Shown here: positions 1 through 8,284 of the stretch, one piece after another
How positions within the stretch are numbered: the stretch's first letter is position 1
How the letters are laid out: each line of letters opens with the position of its first letter
DNA from: CAWEBF01 sp963807235
Lineage (GTDB): Bacteria; Acidobacteriota; Vicinamibacteria; Vicinamibacterales; UBA2999
NCBI GenBank assembly: GCA_963807235.1
Contig: CAWEBF010000018.1
Span: 186,001 to 250,000 of the forward strand
Direction: 5' to 3'
DNA length: 64,000 nucleotides
Program-made: the position numbers and the translations under genes
The notes under the pieces: generated by a model
Told to the model about the DNA's origin: nothing
Seen by the model: only the letters and a program-made list of their open reading frames with translations
Database searches by the model: none

Positions 1-100
1 CGAGTTCGAGGCACCCCCGGCCGGAGGACTGGCCGTGACGATCGAGCTGCCGTTCGTGGTCGAGTCGGAAGCGGTCGAGGACGCCCGGAGCGTGGCATGA
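1..100 (+). CDS. Sensor histidine kinase, C-terminal end (partial)
   Basis: The first 100 bases read open in the frame that starts at base 2 and end in TGA at 98-100. The last residues (LAVTIELPFVVE) resemble the final strand of an HATPase domain. The stop overlaps the ATG of the LytTR regulator (ATGA), so the two are translationally coupled. In this arrangement the upstream gene is usually a LytS-type or histidine-kinase-fold membrane kinase that phosphorylates the LytTR protein. Only about 32 residues are visible, so the kinase assignment rests mainly on context. Confidence 0.55.
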   Translation, partial: EFEAPPAGGLAVTIELPFVVESEAVEDARSVA

Positions 101-873
101 CGAAGATACGAGCCCTGGTAGTGGACGACGAACCGATGGCGCGCGACCGTGTGCTGTCGCTGCTGCAGCAGGAAGAAGACGTCGAGGTGGTGGGGGAGTG
201 CGGCGACGGTACCCAGGCCGTGGCCGCGATTCAGCACCAGTCGCCCGACCTGGTATTCCTGGACGTCCAGATGCCCGGTCACAACGCCTTCGAGGTCATT
301 CAGGCGGTGGGCGCTGAGCGCATGCCGACGGTGATCTTCGTGACCGCGTACGACGAGTACACGCTCAAGGCGTTCGAGGTCCATGCGCTGGACTATCTGC
401 TGAAGCCGTTCGGCCGCGACCGATTTCAGCGGACGCTGCAGCACGCGCGCGCGTCGCTGGAACGCCGGCGGGCCGGCGATCTGGGCCGGCGCCTGTTGGC
501 GCTCGTCAACGACATCAAGACCGAGCCTGGCCCGCCGCGGCTGGATCGGCTGGTGGTGAAATCAGGCGGACGCGTGTTCTTCCTGCGGACCGACGAGATC
601 GACTGGATCGAGGCGGCCGGCAACTACGTGCGGCTGCACCTGGGCGAGGAGTCGCACCTCTTTCGCGAAACGATGAACCGCATGGAATCGAGGCTCGACG
701 GCCGCCGCTTCGTGCGCATCCACCGGTCCCGCATCGTCAACACCGAGCGGGTGAAAGAACTGCAGCCCTGGTTCAACGGCGAGCACGTGGTGGTGCTGCA
801 GAACGGCACCCGCCTGACGCTCAGCCGCGGCTATCGCGAGAAACTCCAGGAACAGCTCAAACGCGGCTTTTGA
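97..873 (+). CDS. LytTR-family response regulator
   Basis: A 258-aa two-component response regulator. Residues 1-120 form a receiver domain with the acidic pair D10/D11, the phospho-acceptor Asp56 (FLDVQMPG) and the conserved Lys103 (LLKPFG). Residues about 150-258 form a LytTR DNA-binding domain (IDWIEAAGNYVRLH, then RIHRSRIVN). Proteins of this class bind direct repeats upstream of their targets. The start overlaps the stop of the upstream kinase, so the pair is an operon. The target genes cannot be read from the sequence. A large palindrome follows the stop. Confidence 0.93.
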   Translation: MTKIRALVVDDEPMARDRVLSLLQQEEDVEVVGECGDGTQAVAAIQHQSPDLVFLDVQMPGHNAFEVIQAVGAERMPTVIFVTAYDEYTLKAFEVHALDYLLKPFGRDRFQRTLQHARASLERRRAGDLGRRLLALVNDIKTEPGPPRLDRLVVKSGGRVFFLRTDEIDWIEAAGNYVRLHLGEESHLFRETMNRMESRLDGRRFVRIHRSRIVNTERVKELQPWFNGEHVVVLQNGTRLTLSRGYREKLQEQLKRGF

Positions 874-883
874 CGAAACGTGT

Positions 884-986
884 GGGGTCGGGTGTCCAGA
901 ATTGTGGAATTGGGGTCGGGCCTAATTCGAACCATTGCCGGGAATTAGGCCCGACCCCAATTCCACAATTCTGGACGCCCGACCCC
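884..986. repeat. Large palindrome (45-nt arms, 13-nt loop)
   Basis: Arms 884-928 and 942-986 are reverse complements at 44 of 45 positions around a 13-nt loop (929-941). Each arm contains the motif GGGGTCGGG twice and an AT-rich core (CAGAATTGTGGAATT). It lies between the convergent ends of the LytTR regulator (873) and the PQQ enzyme (1000). It could serve as a bidirectional terminator, but the arms are far longer than a terminator needs and there is no T-tract. That suggests a REP/MITE-type mobile palindrome. No transposase is nearby. Confidence 0.85.
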
Positions 987-999
987 GCTCCGTTTCGTC

Positions 1000-2655
1000 T
1001 CACTCCATCAACGCGAACGTCCACACCGAACCGCCGGCGGGCACGATGTCGGCCGCATAACGGTTGGCGAGACCGCCGCCTCGCCCCGAGGCAATGGTCA
1101 CGTACTGCCGTCCCTTGTGCATGTAGGTGATCGCGGTCGAGTTCACGCTCGATCCGGTCTTGAACTGCCACAGCGTCCTGCCGGTGGCCTCGTCGAGCAC
1201 CACGAACTCGCCGGTCGGCTTCCCGGTGAAGAGCAGTCCTCCGCCCGTCGCGAGGACGCCGGCCGAACTCGGAAGGTCCAGCGGTACCTCCCACTTCTTT
1301 TTGCCGCTGATGGGATCCATCGCCAGGAAATAGCCCAGCGTGTCCCCGGGCTTCTGCGGCGCGATGCGCGCGACGGTGCCGGTTGACCGCTCGCCGATGG
1401 CGAACGGCTGCTGCGGAGGCGCAAGCTTCTGGATACGCGCGATGTTCCACGTTGTTGCGTAGACGAGATTCGTGCTGGGGTTGAACGCGATCGGAACCGC
1501 GTTGGTGCTGCGCGACGGCCAGATCTCGACCTCCTCGCCGGCCAGGAACCGCTTGTACAAATCAGTGAGCACCGGCCGGCCCGTCGCCAGGTCGACGTGG
1601 CTGGCCCAATTCACCTTGACGAAGGGATGGGCGGCGATCAACTTGCAGTTCGTCCGATCCACCACGTAGAGAAAGCCGTTCTTGTTCGGCTGGATCATCA
1701 CCTTACGCACCTGCCCGTTCACCGGGATGTCGGCCAGCACGTGCTCGTCGGCGCCGTCCACGTCGTAGACATCGTTCGGCGTGTACTGGTAGTGGCAGAC
1801 GATTTCGCCGGTCTTCGGCCGGATCGCCAGCACGCTCGACGTATACAGGCTGTCGAGTCCGCCGCGCGGCCGCGGATCGTAGGGCTCGGCGTTGCCCGTG
1901 CCCCAGTAGACGAGGTCCAGCGCCGGGTCGTATGAGCCCGAACGCCAGGTCGGCCCTCCGCCGTACTTCCACGCGTCGCTGTCCTTCGGCCACGTCTCCG
2001 AGCCGGGCTCACCCGGCGCGGGGATGGTGTGCCGACGCCACAGCTTCTTGCCGGTGTCGGGGTCCCACCCGTCGATGAACCCGCGTGTCGTGAACTCCCC
2101 GCCCGCCATGCCCGACAGCAGCACGCCGTTGGCGACAATGGGTGCGCTGGTGGAGTAGTAGCCCTCCTTGGCGTCGGCGAACTTCTGGTTCCACAGCTCC
2201 TTGCCAGTCTTCATGTCGAGCGCCAGAACGTGGTTGTCGTAGGTGACGCGGAACAGCTTGCCGTTGTAGATCGTGGCGGCCCCACGGGTGATGGCGGCCG
2301 TGGGCTGGACGCCAGCCTCGTACTGCACCGGCGTGCGCCAGATCTGCCGGCCGGTCTCGACGTCGATGGCAAAGCTCCACTTCCCGTTGATCGCGTACAT
2401 GACGCCGTTGTAGACCGTCGGCGCCGCCAGTTCGCCCATGTCGTTCATCAGGCTGGTGCTCCAGATGGGCACCAGGCGCTTGACGTTGCTCTTGTTGATC
2501 TGCCGCAGCGGGCTGTAGCTCTTGCGGTCGTAGCCCATGCTCTGCGTGGTGACGTTGGCCGGGTTCTTTCCGTCGTTCACCAACTCGTCGGCGGTCTGGC
2601 TCCAGCCGGGCACCGCGGCGCCGGTGATCAGGAGGGCAAGTAGCAGCGTTCTCAT
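1000..2655 (-). CDS. PQQ-dependent alcohol dehydrogenase, lanthanide-type signature
   Basis: A 551-aa quinoprotein of the methanol/ethanol dehydrogenase beta-propeller family, exported by a signal peptide (residues 1-20, ending GWSQ). Propeller docking motifs recur (ALDMKTGKELW, AMDPISGKKKW, VLDEATGRTLW). Likely metal and catalytic residues are Glu187 (GGEF), Asn255 (GTGN) and Asp298. Asp300 lies two residues after the catalytic Asp (YDVD), the position that distinguishes lanthanide-dependent XoxF-type enzymes from calcium MxaF types. The vicinal disulfide cysteines of classical enzymes are absent, and there is no cytochrome c CxxCH motif. No PQQ synthesis or cytochrome gene is adjacent. It would oxidise alcohols or aldehydes in the periplasm; the substrate is unknown. 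Confidence 0.87.
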   Translation of the reverse strand: MRTLLLALLITGAAVPGWSQTADELVNDGKNPANVTTQSMGYDRKSYSPLRQINKSNVKRLVPIWSTSLMNDMGELAAPTVYNGVMYAINGKWSFAIDVETGRQIWRTPVQYEAGVQPTAAITRGAATIYNGKLFRVTYDNHVLALDMKTGKELWNQKFADAKEGYYSTSAPIVANGVLLSGMAGGEFTTRGFIDGWDPDTGKKLWRRHTIPAPGEPGSETWPKDSDAWKYGGGPTWRSGSYDPALDLVYWGTGNAEPYDPRPRGGLDSLYTSSVLAIRPKTGEIVCHYQYTPNDVYDVDGADEHVLADIPVNGQVRKVMIQPNKNGFLYVVDRTNCKLIAAHPFVKVNWASHVDLATGRPVLTDLYKRFLAGEEVEIWPSRSTNAVPIAFNPSTNLVYATTWNIARIQKLAPPQQPFAIGERSTGTVARIAPQKPGDTLGYFLAMDPISGKKKWEVPLDLPSSAGVLATGGGLLFTGKPTGEFVVLDEATGRTLWQFKTGSSVNSTAITYMHKGRQYVTIASGRGGGLANRYAADIVPAGGSVWTFALME

Positions 2656-2744
2656 AGTGGGCTTGCCCCGCCGAAGCCCGAAGGGCGCAGGCGGGTCCTT
2701 TCGCGGCCCGATGCTACCATCGTCCGCTCGCCAGGTGCCGTGCG

Positions 2745-3809
2745 ATGAACCGTCCAGCAGCCGACGTCTCTGTCGTCGACCTTCGGTCCGACACGGTCAC
2801 CAAGCCCTCCGCCGCCATGCGGGCGGCGATGGCCGCCGCGCCGGTCGGCGACGACCAGTTCGGCGAAGATCCCACGGTCAACTTGCTGCAGGAACGCGTA
2901 GCGTCGCTTCTTGGCAAGGAGGCGGCGCTGTGGGTGCCCACGGGCACGATGGCCAACCAGGTCGCGGTGCGCGTGCTGACGCAGCCGGCCGATGCTGTGA
3001 TCCTCAGCCACGACAGCCACATCGCCCTGCATGAAACCGGAGGGGCCGCAGCCAATTCGGGGGTGCAGCTCATACCGGTGGGCGGGAGGGGAGTCTTTAC
3101 GGCAGACGACGTCCGCGCGGCGTATGTCGCGCGCGGTCACATCGTGCGTCCGCCCACGACGCTGCTCACGGTGGAGAACACCCACAACCTGTCCGGCGGC
3201 GTGCTTTTCCCACCGACGGTCGCCCGCGAAGTGTGCCGCTTCGCGAGTGAAAACGACATGGCTGCGTATTTGGACGGCGCCCGGCTGTGGAACGCGTCGG
3301 TGGCGACTGGTGTACCGGTGGCCGAATTGGCCGCGCCCTTCGACCTCGTGTCAGTCGCCTTCTCGAAGGGCCTGTGCGCGCCCGGAGGATCCGTGCTGGC
3401 CGGGTCGCGAGCGATTATCGAACGCGCCGTCCGCTACCGCCGGATGTTCGGCGGAGCCATGCGGCAGGTGGGCATCCTGGCGTCGGCCGGTCTGTTCGCG
3501 CTCGATCACCATGTGAACCGGCTGGCCGATGACCACGCAAATGCCGCACGGCTGGCGCAGCGGCTGGCACAAAGCCCGCGCGTGGCGCTCGATCCGTCCA
3601 CCGTGCAGACCAACATCGTCGTCTTTCAAGTGACGCTCGACGCGCCCGATTCGGCCACCATCGTCGCCCAGGCCCGCGCGCACGGCGTGCTGCTGTTTGC
3701 GTTCGGCCCCCGCACGCTCCGGCTCGTCACGCATGCGGACGTGACGACGGAACAATGCGTTCAGGCCGCGGAAGTGCTCACGGCCATTTGCGAAGGCTCT
3801 AGGCTCTAG
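2745..3809 (+). CDS. ltaE: Low-specificity L-threonine aldolase
   Basis: A 354-aa PLP-dependent fold-type I enzyme that cleaves L-threonine or allo-threonine to glycine and acetaldehyde. The N-terminal LRSDTVTKPS and GDDQFGEDPTV blocks are characteristic of threonine aldolases. The PLP-binding lysine is Lys208 (SVAFSKGLCAPGGS), and YLDGARLWN lies before it. Length matches the family. It is divergent from the PQQ enzyme, with an 89-nt intergenic region, and appears to be a single-gene unit. Cytosolic. Confidence 0.9.
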   Translation: MNRPAADVSVVDLRSDTVTKPSAAMRAAMAAAPVGDDQFGEDPTVNLLQERVASLLGKEAALWVPTGTMANQVAVRVLTQPADAVILSHDSHIALHETGGAAANSGVQLIPVGGRGVFTADDVRAAYVARGHIVRPPTTLLTVENTHNLSGGVLFPPTVAREVCRFASENDMAAYLDGARLWNASVATGVPVAELAAPFDLVSVAFSKGLCAPGGSVLAGSRAIIERAVRYRRMFGGAMRQVGILASAGLFALDHHVNRLADDHANAARLAQRLAQSPRVALDPSTVQTNIVVFQVTLDAPDSATIVAQARAHGVLLFAFGPRTLRLVTHADVTTEQCVQAAEVLTAICEGSRL

Positions 3810-3872
3810 ACTCTGGGCTCTCGTGGCCCTGGGCCGTTCGTCCTAGAGCCGAGAGCCGAGAGCCTAGGGCCG
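3797..3872. repeat. Imperfect inverted repeat of GAGCC/GGCTC units
   Basis: Downstream of the aldolase stop the sequence carries GGCTCTAGGCTCTAGACTCTGGGCTCTCG and, further on, its near-complement built from CGAGAGCC units. The core CCTAGAGCCGAGAGCCGAGA plus GCC (3842-3864, 23 nt) recurs exactly at 8201-8223 on the other side of the PadR operon. A related GGCCTGGAGCC run occurs near 17290-17340. It could fold as a terminator for the aldolase, or be a dispersed low-complexity repeat. Confidence 0.7.
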
Positions 3873-3887
3873 GGCACTTGATCGTGT

Positions 3888-3918
3888 TATACACACTGTG
3901 TTATACACAGTGTGTATA
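3888..3918. promoter_or_regulatory. Palindromic operator, probably for the PadR regulator
   Basis: TATACACACTGTG followed by TTATACACAGTGTGTATA is a 31-nt palindrome that is imperfect only at its centre. It ends 11 nt before the proposed ATG of the padR-like gene. PadR-family dimers bind such AT-rich dyads and usually repress their own promoters. The AT richness also suits a promoter -10 region. Auto-repression is an inference. Confidence 0.75.
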
Positions 3919-3929
3919 GCACAGAACAT

Positions 3930-4271
3930 ATGCCTAACCGCCAGGAACTGTTCGAAAACCTCCGGATCGAGCTGCGCAGCGGGTGCGTGATCGTGGCCGC
4001 CCTGGCCCAGCTACGCCAGGAACACTACGGCTACACCCTGCGTAAAGCCCTGTCAGAAGTGGGCATGGACATCGAGGAGAACACGCTCTACCCGCTGCTG
4101 CGCCGGCTGGAAGGGCAGGGGCTCCTCTCGAGCGAGTGGCGCGAAGAGGACAAGCGCCGCAAACGCTTCTACCGTCTGTCTCCGCTGGGCGAGAGCATCC
4201 TGGGCGACCTGCTCGAGGAATGGCAGGGGATCAATCGCGCGCTCAACCGCCTGCTGCGAAAGGCTGCCTGA
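3930..4271 (+). CDS. PadR-family transcriptional regulator
   Basis: A 113-aa winged-helix regulator. The sequence shows the PadR pattern: YGYTLRKALSEVGMDIEENTLYPLLRRLEGQGLLSS, then a wing (WREEDKRRKRFYRLSPLG). I chose ATG at 3930 because the upstream in-frame GTG at 3912 lies inside the operator palindrome. There is no clear Shine-Dalgarno sequence. It is the first gene of a five-gene unit ending in an ABC exporter, the usual setting in which PadR proteins control efflux or lipid-export genes in response to a small ligand. Confidence 0.88.
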   Translation: MPNRQELFENLRIELRSGCVIVAALAQLRQEHYGYTLRKALSEVGMDIEENTLYPLLRRLEGQGLLSSEWREEDKRRKRFYRLSPLGESILGDLLEEWQGINRALNRLLRKAA

Positions 4272-4282
4272 AGGACTCCGTC

Positions 4283-5276
4283 ATGCCGCTACTGGATCAC
4301 TACCTCCGCGCCGTGCGCCTCTACCTGCCGAGGGGGCCGCAGCAGGACGACATCGTCGACGAGATCGCCGAGCACCTGACCGCCAAGCTCGAGGACGAAG
4401 CGGCGAGCCTGGGGCGTCCGCTGACCGAGGTGGAAGAAGAGGCCGTGCTGACCCGGCACGGCAGCCCGATGATCGTCGCCGAACGCTACGGCGTGGCCCA
4501 GCGGGGCTTTGCCTTTGGACGTCAGCTCATCGGCCCCGAACTGTTTCCACTCTACGCACGCCTGTTGGCTTTCCAGATGCCCGTCACGCTCCTCGTGCTC
4601 CTGGGGTTTGGGCTGACCAACAAGCCGCACCTGTTCTCGCTGCGCGGTGTGATGCTCCCTCTCCTCATACAGTTCGTCCTCACGACGAGTGTTTTCATGC
4701 TCATCGACATTTTCGGCCGGCGGTCAAAACGAACGGGAGAGACTCCGTCGGGGCGAGGATGGAGTTTTCCACCGCAGCACCTTCAGCCGATTCCGCGGTG
4801 GCAGTCCGCGGCGGGAGCCGTCGGTACTGGGTCTTGGAGCGGCCTGGTGGGCGGCAGTGCCGTATGCTCCCTCGCTCGTGATCGGCGGGGCCGCGCGATA
4901 CCTGGACCTGACCGCGGCGTGGGAACCGTTCTACTGGCCGGTGCTGCTCGTGCTGGCGACAGGCATCACACAGCGCATCGCCACGTGGGTGCGTCCCGAC
5001 TGGAACTGGCTCCAGCCGCTCACGCGCGTGCTGACCAACGGTATGGCGCTGGTGATGGTTGCGCGTTTCCTGCGGGCCTACCCATACGTAACGGTGATGC
5101 CGGGTACCACCGTCGCGAGCGCAAGCCTCGACGCCGTGCGCCTGAGCGACAACATCTGGTGGCACTCGGGGCTCACCTTCGGGCTCTACTCACTCTCGTG
5201 TCTCCTCTTCAACCTGTTTCTGTGTGTCCAATTCGCGCGCCGGCGCGTCCGCCGGCGGCTGGAGCAGATGGCATGA
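4283..5276 (+). CDS. HAAS/DUF1700-like membrane protein, frameshifted
   Basis: Starts 11 nt after padR. The N-terminal part (DHYLRAVRLYLPRGPQ, then EIAEHLTAKLEDEAASLGR) matches the amphipathic signalling segment common in proteins encoded next to PadR regulators. Several membrane helices follow. The frame changes by +1 near 4815-4835. Before it the text ends ...IPRWQSAAGAV, and after it continues as GLGAAWWAAVPYAPSLV through to ...RRRLEQMA and TGA at 5274. Together they make one protein of about 330 aa. The stop overlaps the acyltransferase ATG (ATGA). Its role is unknown; it may transmit a membrane signal to PadR. Confidence 0.65.
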
Positions 5277-6479
5277 ACCCCGCTTCTCACGAGACCCGCC
5301 TCCACGCGCTCGACGCGGTGCGAGGCTTTGCGTTGCTGCTCGGCGTGGTGCTGCATGCCGCGATGTCGTACCTGCCCGGCTTCGACGTGTGGCCGCTGGC
5401 TGACCGTTCACCGAGCCAGGCACTCGGTGTCACGTTCTTCGTCATTCACGTGTTCCGGATGACGCTGTTCTTCGTCCTGGCTGGGTTCTTCGCGCGCCTG
5501 GTGTTCCATCGCCGCGGCGTGCGCGCCTTCATTCGCGACAGGGCCACGCGAATCGTGATGCCGCTGGTCGTCGGATGGATCGTGTTCTTCCCGATGACGG
5601 CCGCCGCCATCATGTGGGGCGCCGCACCGGGCCGCTCGCTGACGCCGCCGGCAGGCTTGGAGTTGCCGCTGCTCCCATTTCCGCTGACGCACCTCTGGTT
5701 CCTGTATGTGCTGGTGCTGTTGTACGCGGGAGCCTTGGCGGTTCGCCAAGGCGTTATCGAGCGCGTGGACACGAGCGGCACGCTTCGTCGCCGGCTCGAC
5801 GGGCTGGTGAGCGTGCTGGTGACGCCGCTCGGGCCGCTGGCGCTCGCGGTGCCGCTGGCCCTCGCGCTCCTTGCCGTTGGATCGTGGCTCCGCGCGGGTG
5901 GCATTCCCACGCCTGACAATTCCCTGATCCCGAACCTGCCCGCCATCACGGCCTTCAGCGTCGCGTTCACCTTCGGCTGGCTGCTGCAGCGGCAGCAGCA
6001 CCTGCTGCAGTCGTTTCAGCGATGGTGGCCGTGGCATCTTGCCGTCTCGGTCGGTCTGACTGCGGCGTGCCTGACGATGACAAAGACGACACCAACCATC
6101 GACCTGGTCCAGACGTCATCGGTCCCGTTCTATCTGGCCTGCTACACCGTGGCCACGTGGACGTGGACGTTCGCGCTGATCGGCGCGGCGCTGCGGTTCT
6201 GCTCGTCTGCGAGCCCGGTTCGCCGATACCTGGCCGACGCGTCCTACTGGGTGTACCTGGCGCACCTGCCGGTCGTCTTCTTCCTCCAGGCTCTCGTCGG
6301 GCAACAGCCGTGGCACTGGGCGGTGAAGTTTCCTTTCGTCGTGGGGACGGCGCTGCGTCTTCCTGTTCGCCACCTACCACCTCTTCGTGCGTCGAACCTT
6401 CATCGGCGTGATCCTGAACGGGCGCCGCTACGGAAGGGCCGCGCGCGGCGGCGACGCGCCAGCCGACACCGCGTCGCGC
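5273..6479 (+). CDS. Acyltransferase 3 family membrane protein (OpgC-like), frameshifted
   Basis: The N-terminus (HALDAVRGFALLLGVVLHA) is the hallmark of acyltransferase-3 proteins, and about ten membrane helices follow. Such enzymes transfer acyl groups from the cytoplasm to glycans or other extracytoplasmic acceptors. The frame shifts by +1 near 6354-6357: FPFVVGTAL continues as VFLFATYHLFVRRTFIGV. After correction there is no stop codon before the ABC ATPase domain begins, so the C-terminus is uncertain. Either the ABC subunit starts at a GTG near 6480 inside a shared frame, or the two are fused. Confidence 0.75.
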
Positions 6480-7382
6480 GTGGTGGAAGGCGGGTTCAGC
6501 CGGCCGATTGCGCGGCTGTCGCATGTCAGGAAGACCTTTGGAACGATCACGGCCCTCGATGGCGTGTCGCTCGAAGTGCGCCCTGGTGAGATCCTGGCCG
6601 TGCTGGGCCCGAATGGGGCCGGGAAATCTACCGCCATTGCCCTGCTGCTCGGCCTGCAAGAACCGACCGACGGGACGGCAACGCTGTTCGATCTGCCGCC
6701 GAGTCGCATCGAGGCGCGCTACCCGATTGGCGTGATGATGCAGGAAGCGGCGCTGGCGCCGGAGCTGAAGGTACGCGAGTTGATCGCGTTGACGGCCAGC
6801 TATTACCCGGCGCCCTACACGGTGGATGAAGTGGTGGCGCTGACCGGAGCGTCCGCCATTGCCGACCGCCAGTACCAGAAACTCTCGGGTGGTCAGAAGC
6901 GCCTCGCGCAGTTCGCGCTGGCGCTCTGCGGGCGGCCGGCGTTGCTGTTCCTCGACGAGCCCACGGTCGGCCTCGATGCGGCGGCCCGCGACATGCTGTG
7001 GTCCACGCTGCGCCAGGTGGTGGCGCGGGGGACGGCCGTCGTGCTGACCACGCATTACCTGGAAGAGGCCGAAGCGCTGGCGCACCGCGTGGCCGTGCTG
7101 GCCAAGGGCAAGCTGATCGCCCAGGGCAGCGTGGACGACGTGCGGTCCGTGGTGGATCGCAAACGGGTGCGGTGCCTGACGAGAGTGACGGTCGAGGAAG
7201 TACTCCAGTGGCCCGGCGTGATGACCGCCGCCATCAAGGACGGCCGGCTGGAAGTGGTGGCCACCGACGCGGACGGCGTCGTCAAGCGGCTCTTCCTCGG
7301 CGACGACTCGACCCACGACCTGGAAGTGCAGCGCGCCGGCCTGGCCGAGGCGTTCGCCGAGCTCACACGGGAGGCAGCATGA
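6480..7382 (+). CDS. ABC transporter ATP-binding protein
   Basis: A complete ABC ATPase with Walker A (GPNGAGKST), Q-loop (MQEAAL), signature (LSGGQKRLAQ), Walker B (LLFLDEPTVGLD) and H-loop (VLTTHYLEEAE). The C-terminal extension (about 90 aa) is typical of ABC-2 drug or lipid exporters of the DrrA/CcmA type. The start is uncertain: GTG at 6480 is the nearest candidate before the domain, but it has no Shine-Dalgarno sequence, and the frame is open upstream into the acyltransferase. The stop overlaps the permease start (ATGA). Confidence 0.9.
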   Translation: MVEGGFSRPIARLSHVRKTFGTITALDGVSLEVRPGEILAVLGPNGAGKSTAIALLLGLQEPTDGTATLFDLPPSRIEARYPIGVMMQEAALAPELKVRELIALTASYYPAPYTVDEVVALTGASAIADRQYQKLSGGQKRLAQFALALCGRPALLFLDEPTVGLDAAARDMLWSTLRQVVARGTAVVLTTHYLEEAEALAHRVAVLAKGKLIAQGSVDDVRSVVDRKRVRCLTRVTVEEVLQWPGVMTAAIKDGRLEVVATDADGVVKRLFLGDDSTHDLEVQRAGLAEAFAELTREAA

Positions 7383-8197
7383 CACCGACGATGACCTTGA
7401 CGGCGCCCACCGGCGTCGCCGTGATGCCGATGCGACGTGTGCTCGGCGCGTATTGGACGGAAGCGCGCTACGAGGTTGTCCGCGCGATGCGCACTCCGAT
7501 ATTCGCCATTCCATTCCTGGGGATTCCGATCCTGCTCTACCTGTTCTTCGCCGTCGTGATCAGCGGCAATGCCAGCCGCAACGCCGACGCCCCTGAGAAC
7601 CTGCCGATCCTGCTGCTGACCGGCTTCAGCGTGATGGGCGTGATGGGGCCGGGCATCTTCGGGTTCGGCGTGTCGATCGCGATGGAACGCGATCAAGGGC
7701 TGACGCGTCTGAAGCGCGCCCAGCCGATGCCCCCGGCAGCGCCCTTGTTGGCCAAGATGGTGATGGCGGTCCTGTTCAGTACGGTTGTGGCTGCGGGTGT
7801 GGGGCTCCTTGGAATCTTCGTGCGCGGCGTGCCGATCACGATCGGCCAGCTGGCGGGAATGGTGGCCGTAGAGAGCATCGGCACCCTGCCGTTCTGCGCC
7901 CTTGGCTTGTTCGTCGGGTCGAAGGTGACGGGACGCTTCGCGCCGGCGATGGCGAACCTGGTCTATCTCCCGCTGGTCTATTTGTCCGGGCTGTTCTTCC
8001 CGATGCCGGAGAGCATCCGCTGGGTGGCGCTATTCTCGCCCGCGTTTCATCTGAACCAGCTGGCGCTGGGCATCGCGGGCGTCCCCAGCGTTCTCGGCGC
8101 GTCCGGGCCGACCATGCACGTCGCGGCGCTCGTCGGCGTGACGATCCTCTTCGCCGGCCTTGCCGTGCGGAATCTTTCCCTAGAGCCTAAAGCCTAG
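7379..8197 (+). CDS. ABC-2 type transporter permease
   Basis: A 272-aa integral membrane protein with six predicted helices and the ABC-2 permease pattern (SIAMERDQGLTRLKRAQPMP coupling region, then LVYLPLVYLSGLFFPMPES). Its ATG overlaps the ATPase stop. With that ATPase it forms an exporter, the effector of the PadR unit. The substrate is unknown; the acyltransferase neighbour suggests a lipid or acylated molecule. The C-terminus (SLEPKA) runs into the GAGCC repeat. Confidence 0.88.
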   Translation: MTPTMTLTAPTGVAVMPMRRVLGAYWTEARYEVVRAMRTPIFAIPFLGIPILLYLFFAVVISGNASRNADAPENLPILLLTGFSVMGVMGPGIFGFGVSIAMERDQGLTRLKRAQPMPPAAPLLAKMVMAVLFSTVVAAGVGLLGIFVRGVPITIGQLAGMVAVESIGTLPFCALGLFVGSKVTGRFAPAMANLVYLPLVYLSGLFFPMPESIRWVALFSPAFHLNQLALGIAGVPSVLGASGPTMHVAALVGVTILFAGLAVRNLSLEPKA

Positions 8198-8200
8198 ACG

Positions 8201-8223
8201 CCTAGAGCCGAGAGCCGAGAGCC
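8201..8223. repeat. Second copy of the 23-nt GAGCC direct repeat
   Basis: Identical to 3842-3864 and in the same orientation. It lies immediately after the permease stop, so the two copies bracket the PadR-acyltransferase-ABC unit (about 4.36 kb apart). Confidence 0.8.
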
Positions 8224-8284
8224 CGAGCCTGGTGAAGCCGTGCCACAATGCGCTGTCGCCCGAGCGCGACGGAAGGAGTCTCCC

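Noticed and set aside
3797..3872. Possible CRISPR-like repeat run (GAGCC units)
   Set aside because: Units are short, contiguous and without spacers. Low-complexity repeat.
5967..7514. 515-codon open frame on the minus strand across the acyltransferase/ABC genes
   Set aside because: It has no domain, is compositionally odd (His/Arg/Gln rich) and is antisense to conserved motifs. A GC-driven shadow.
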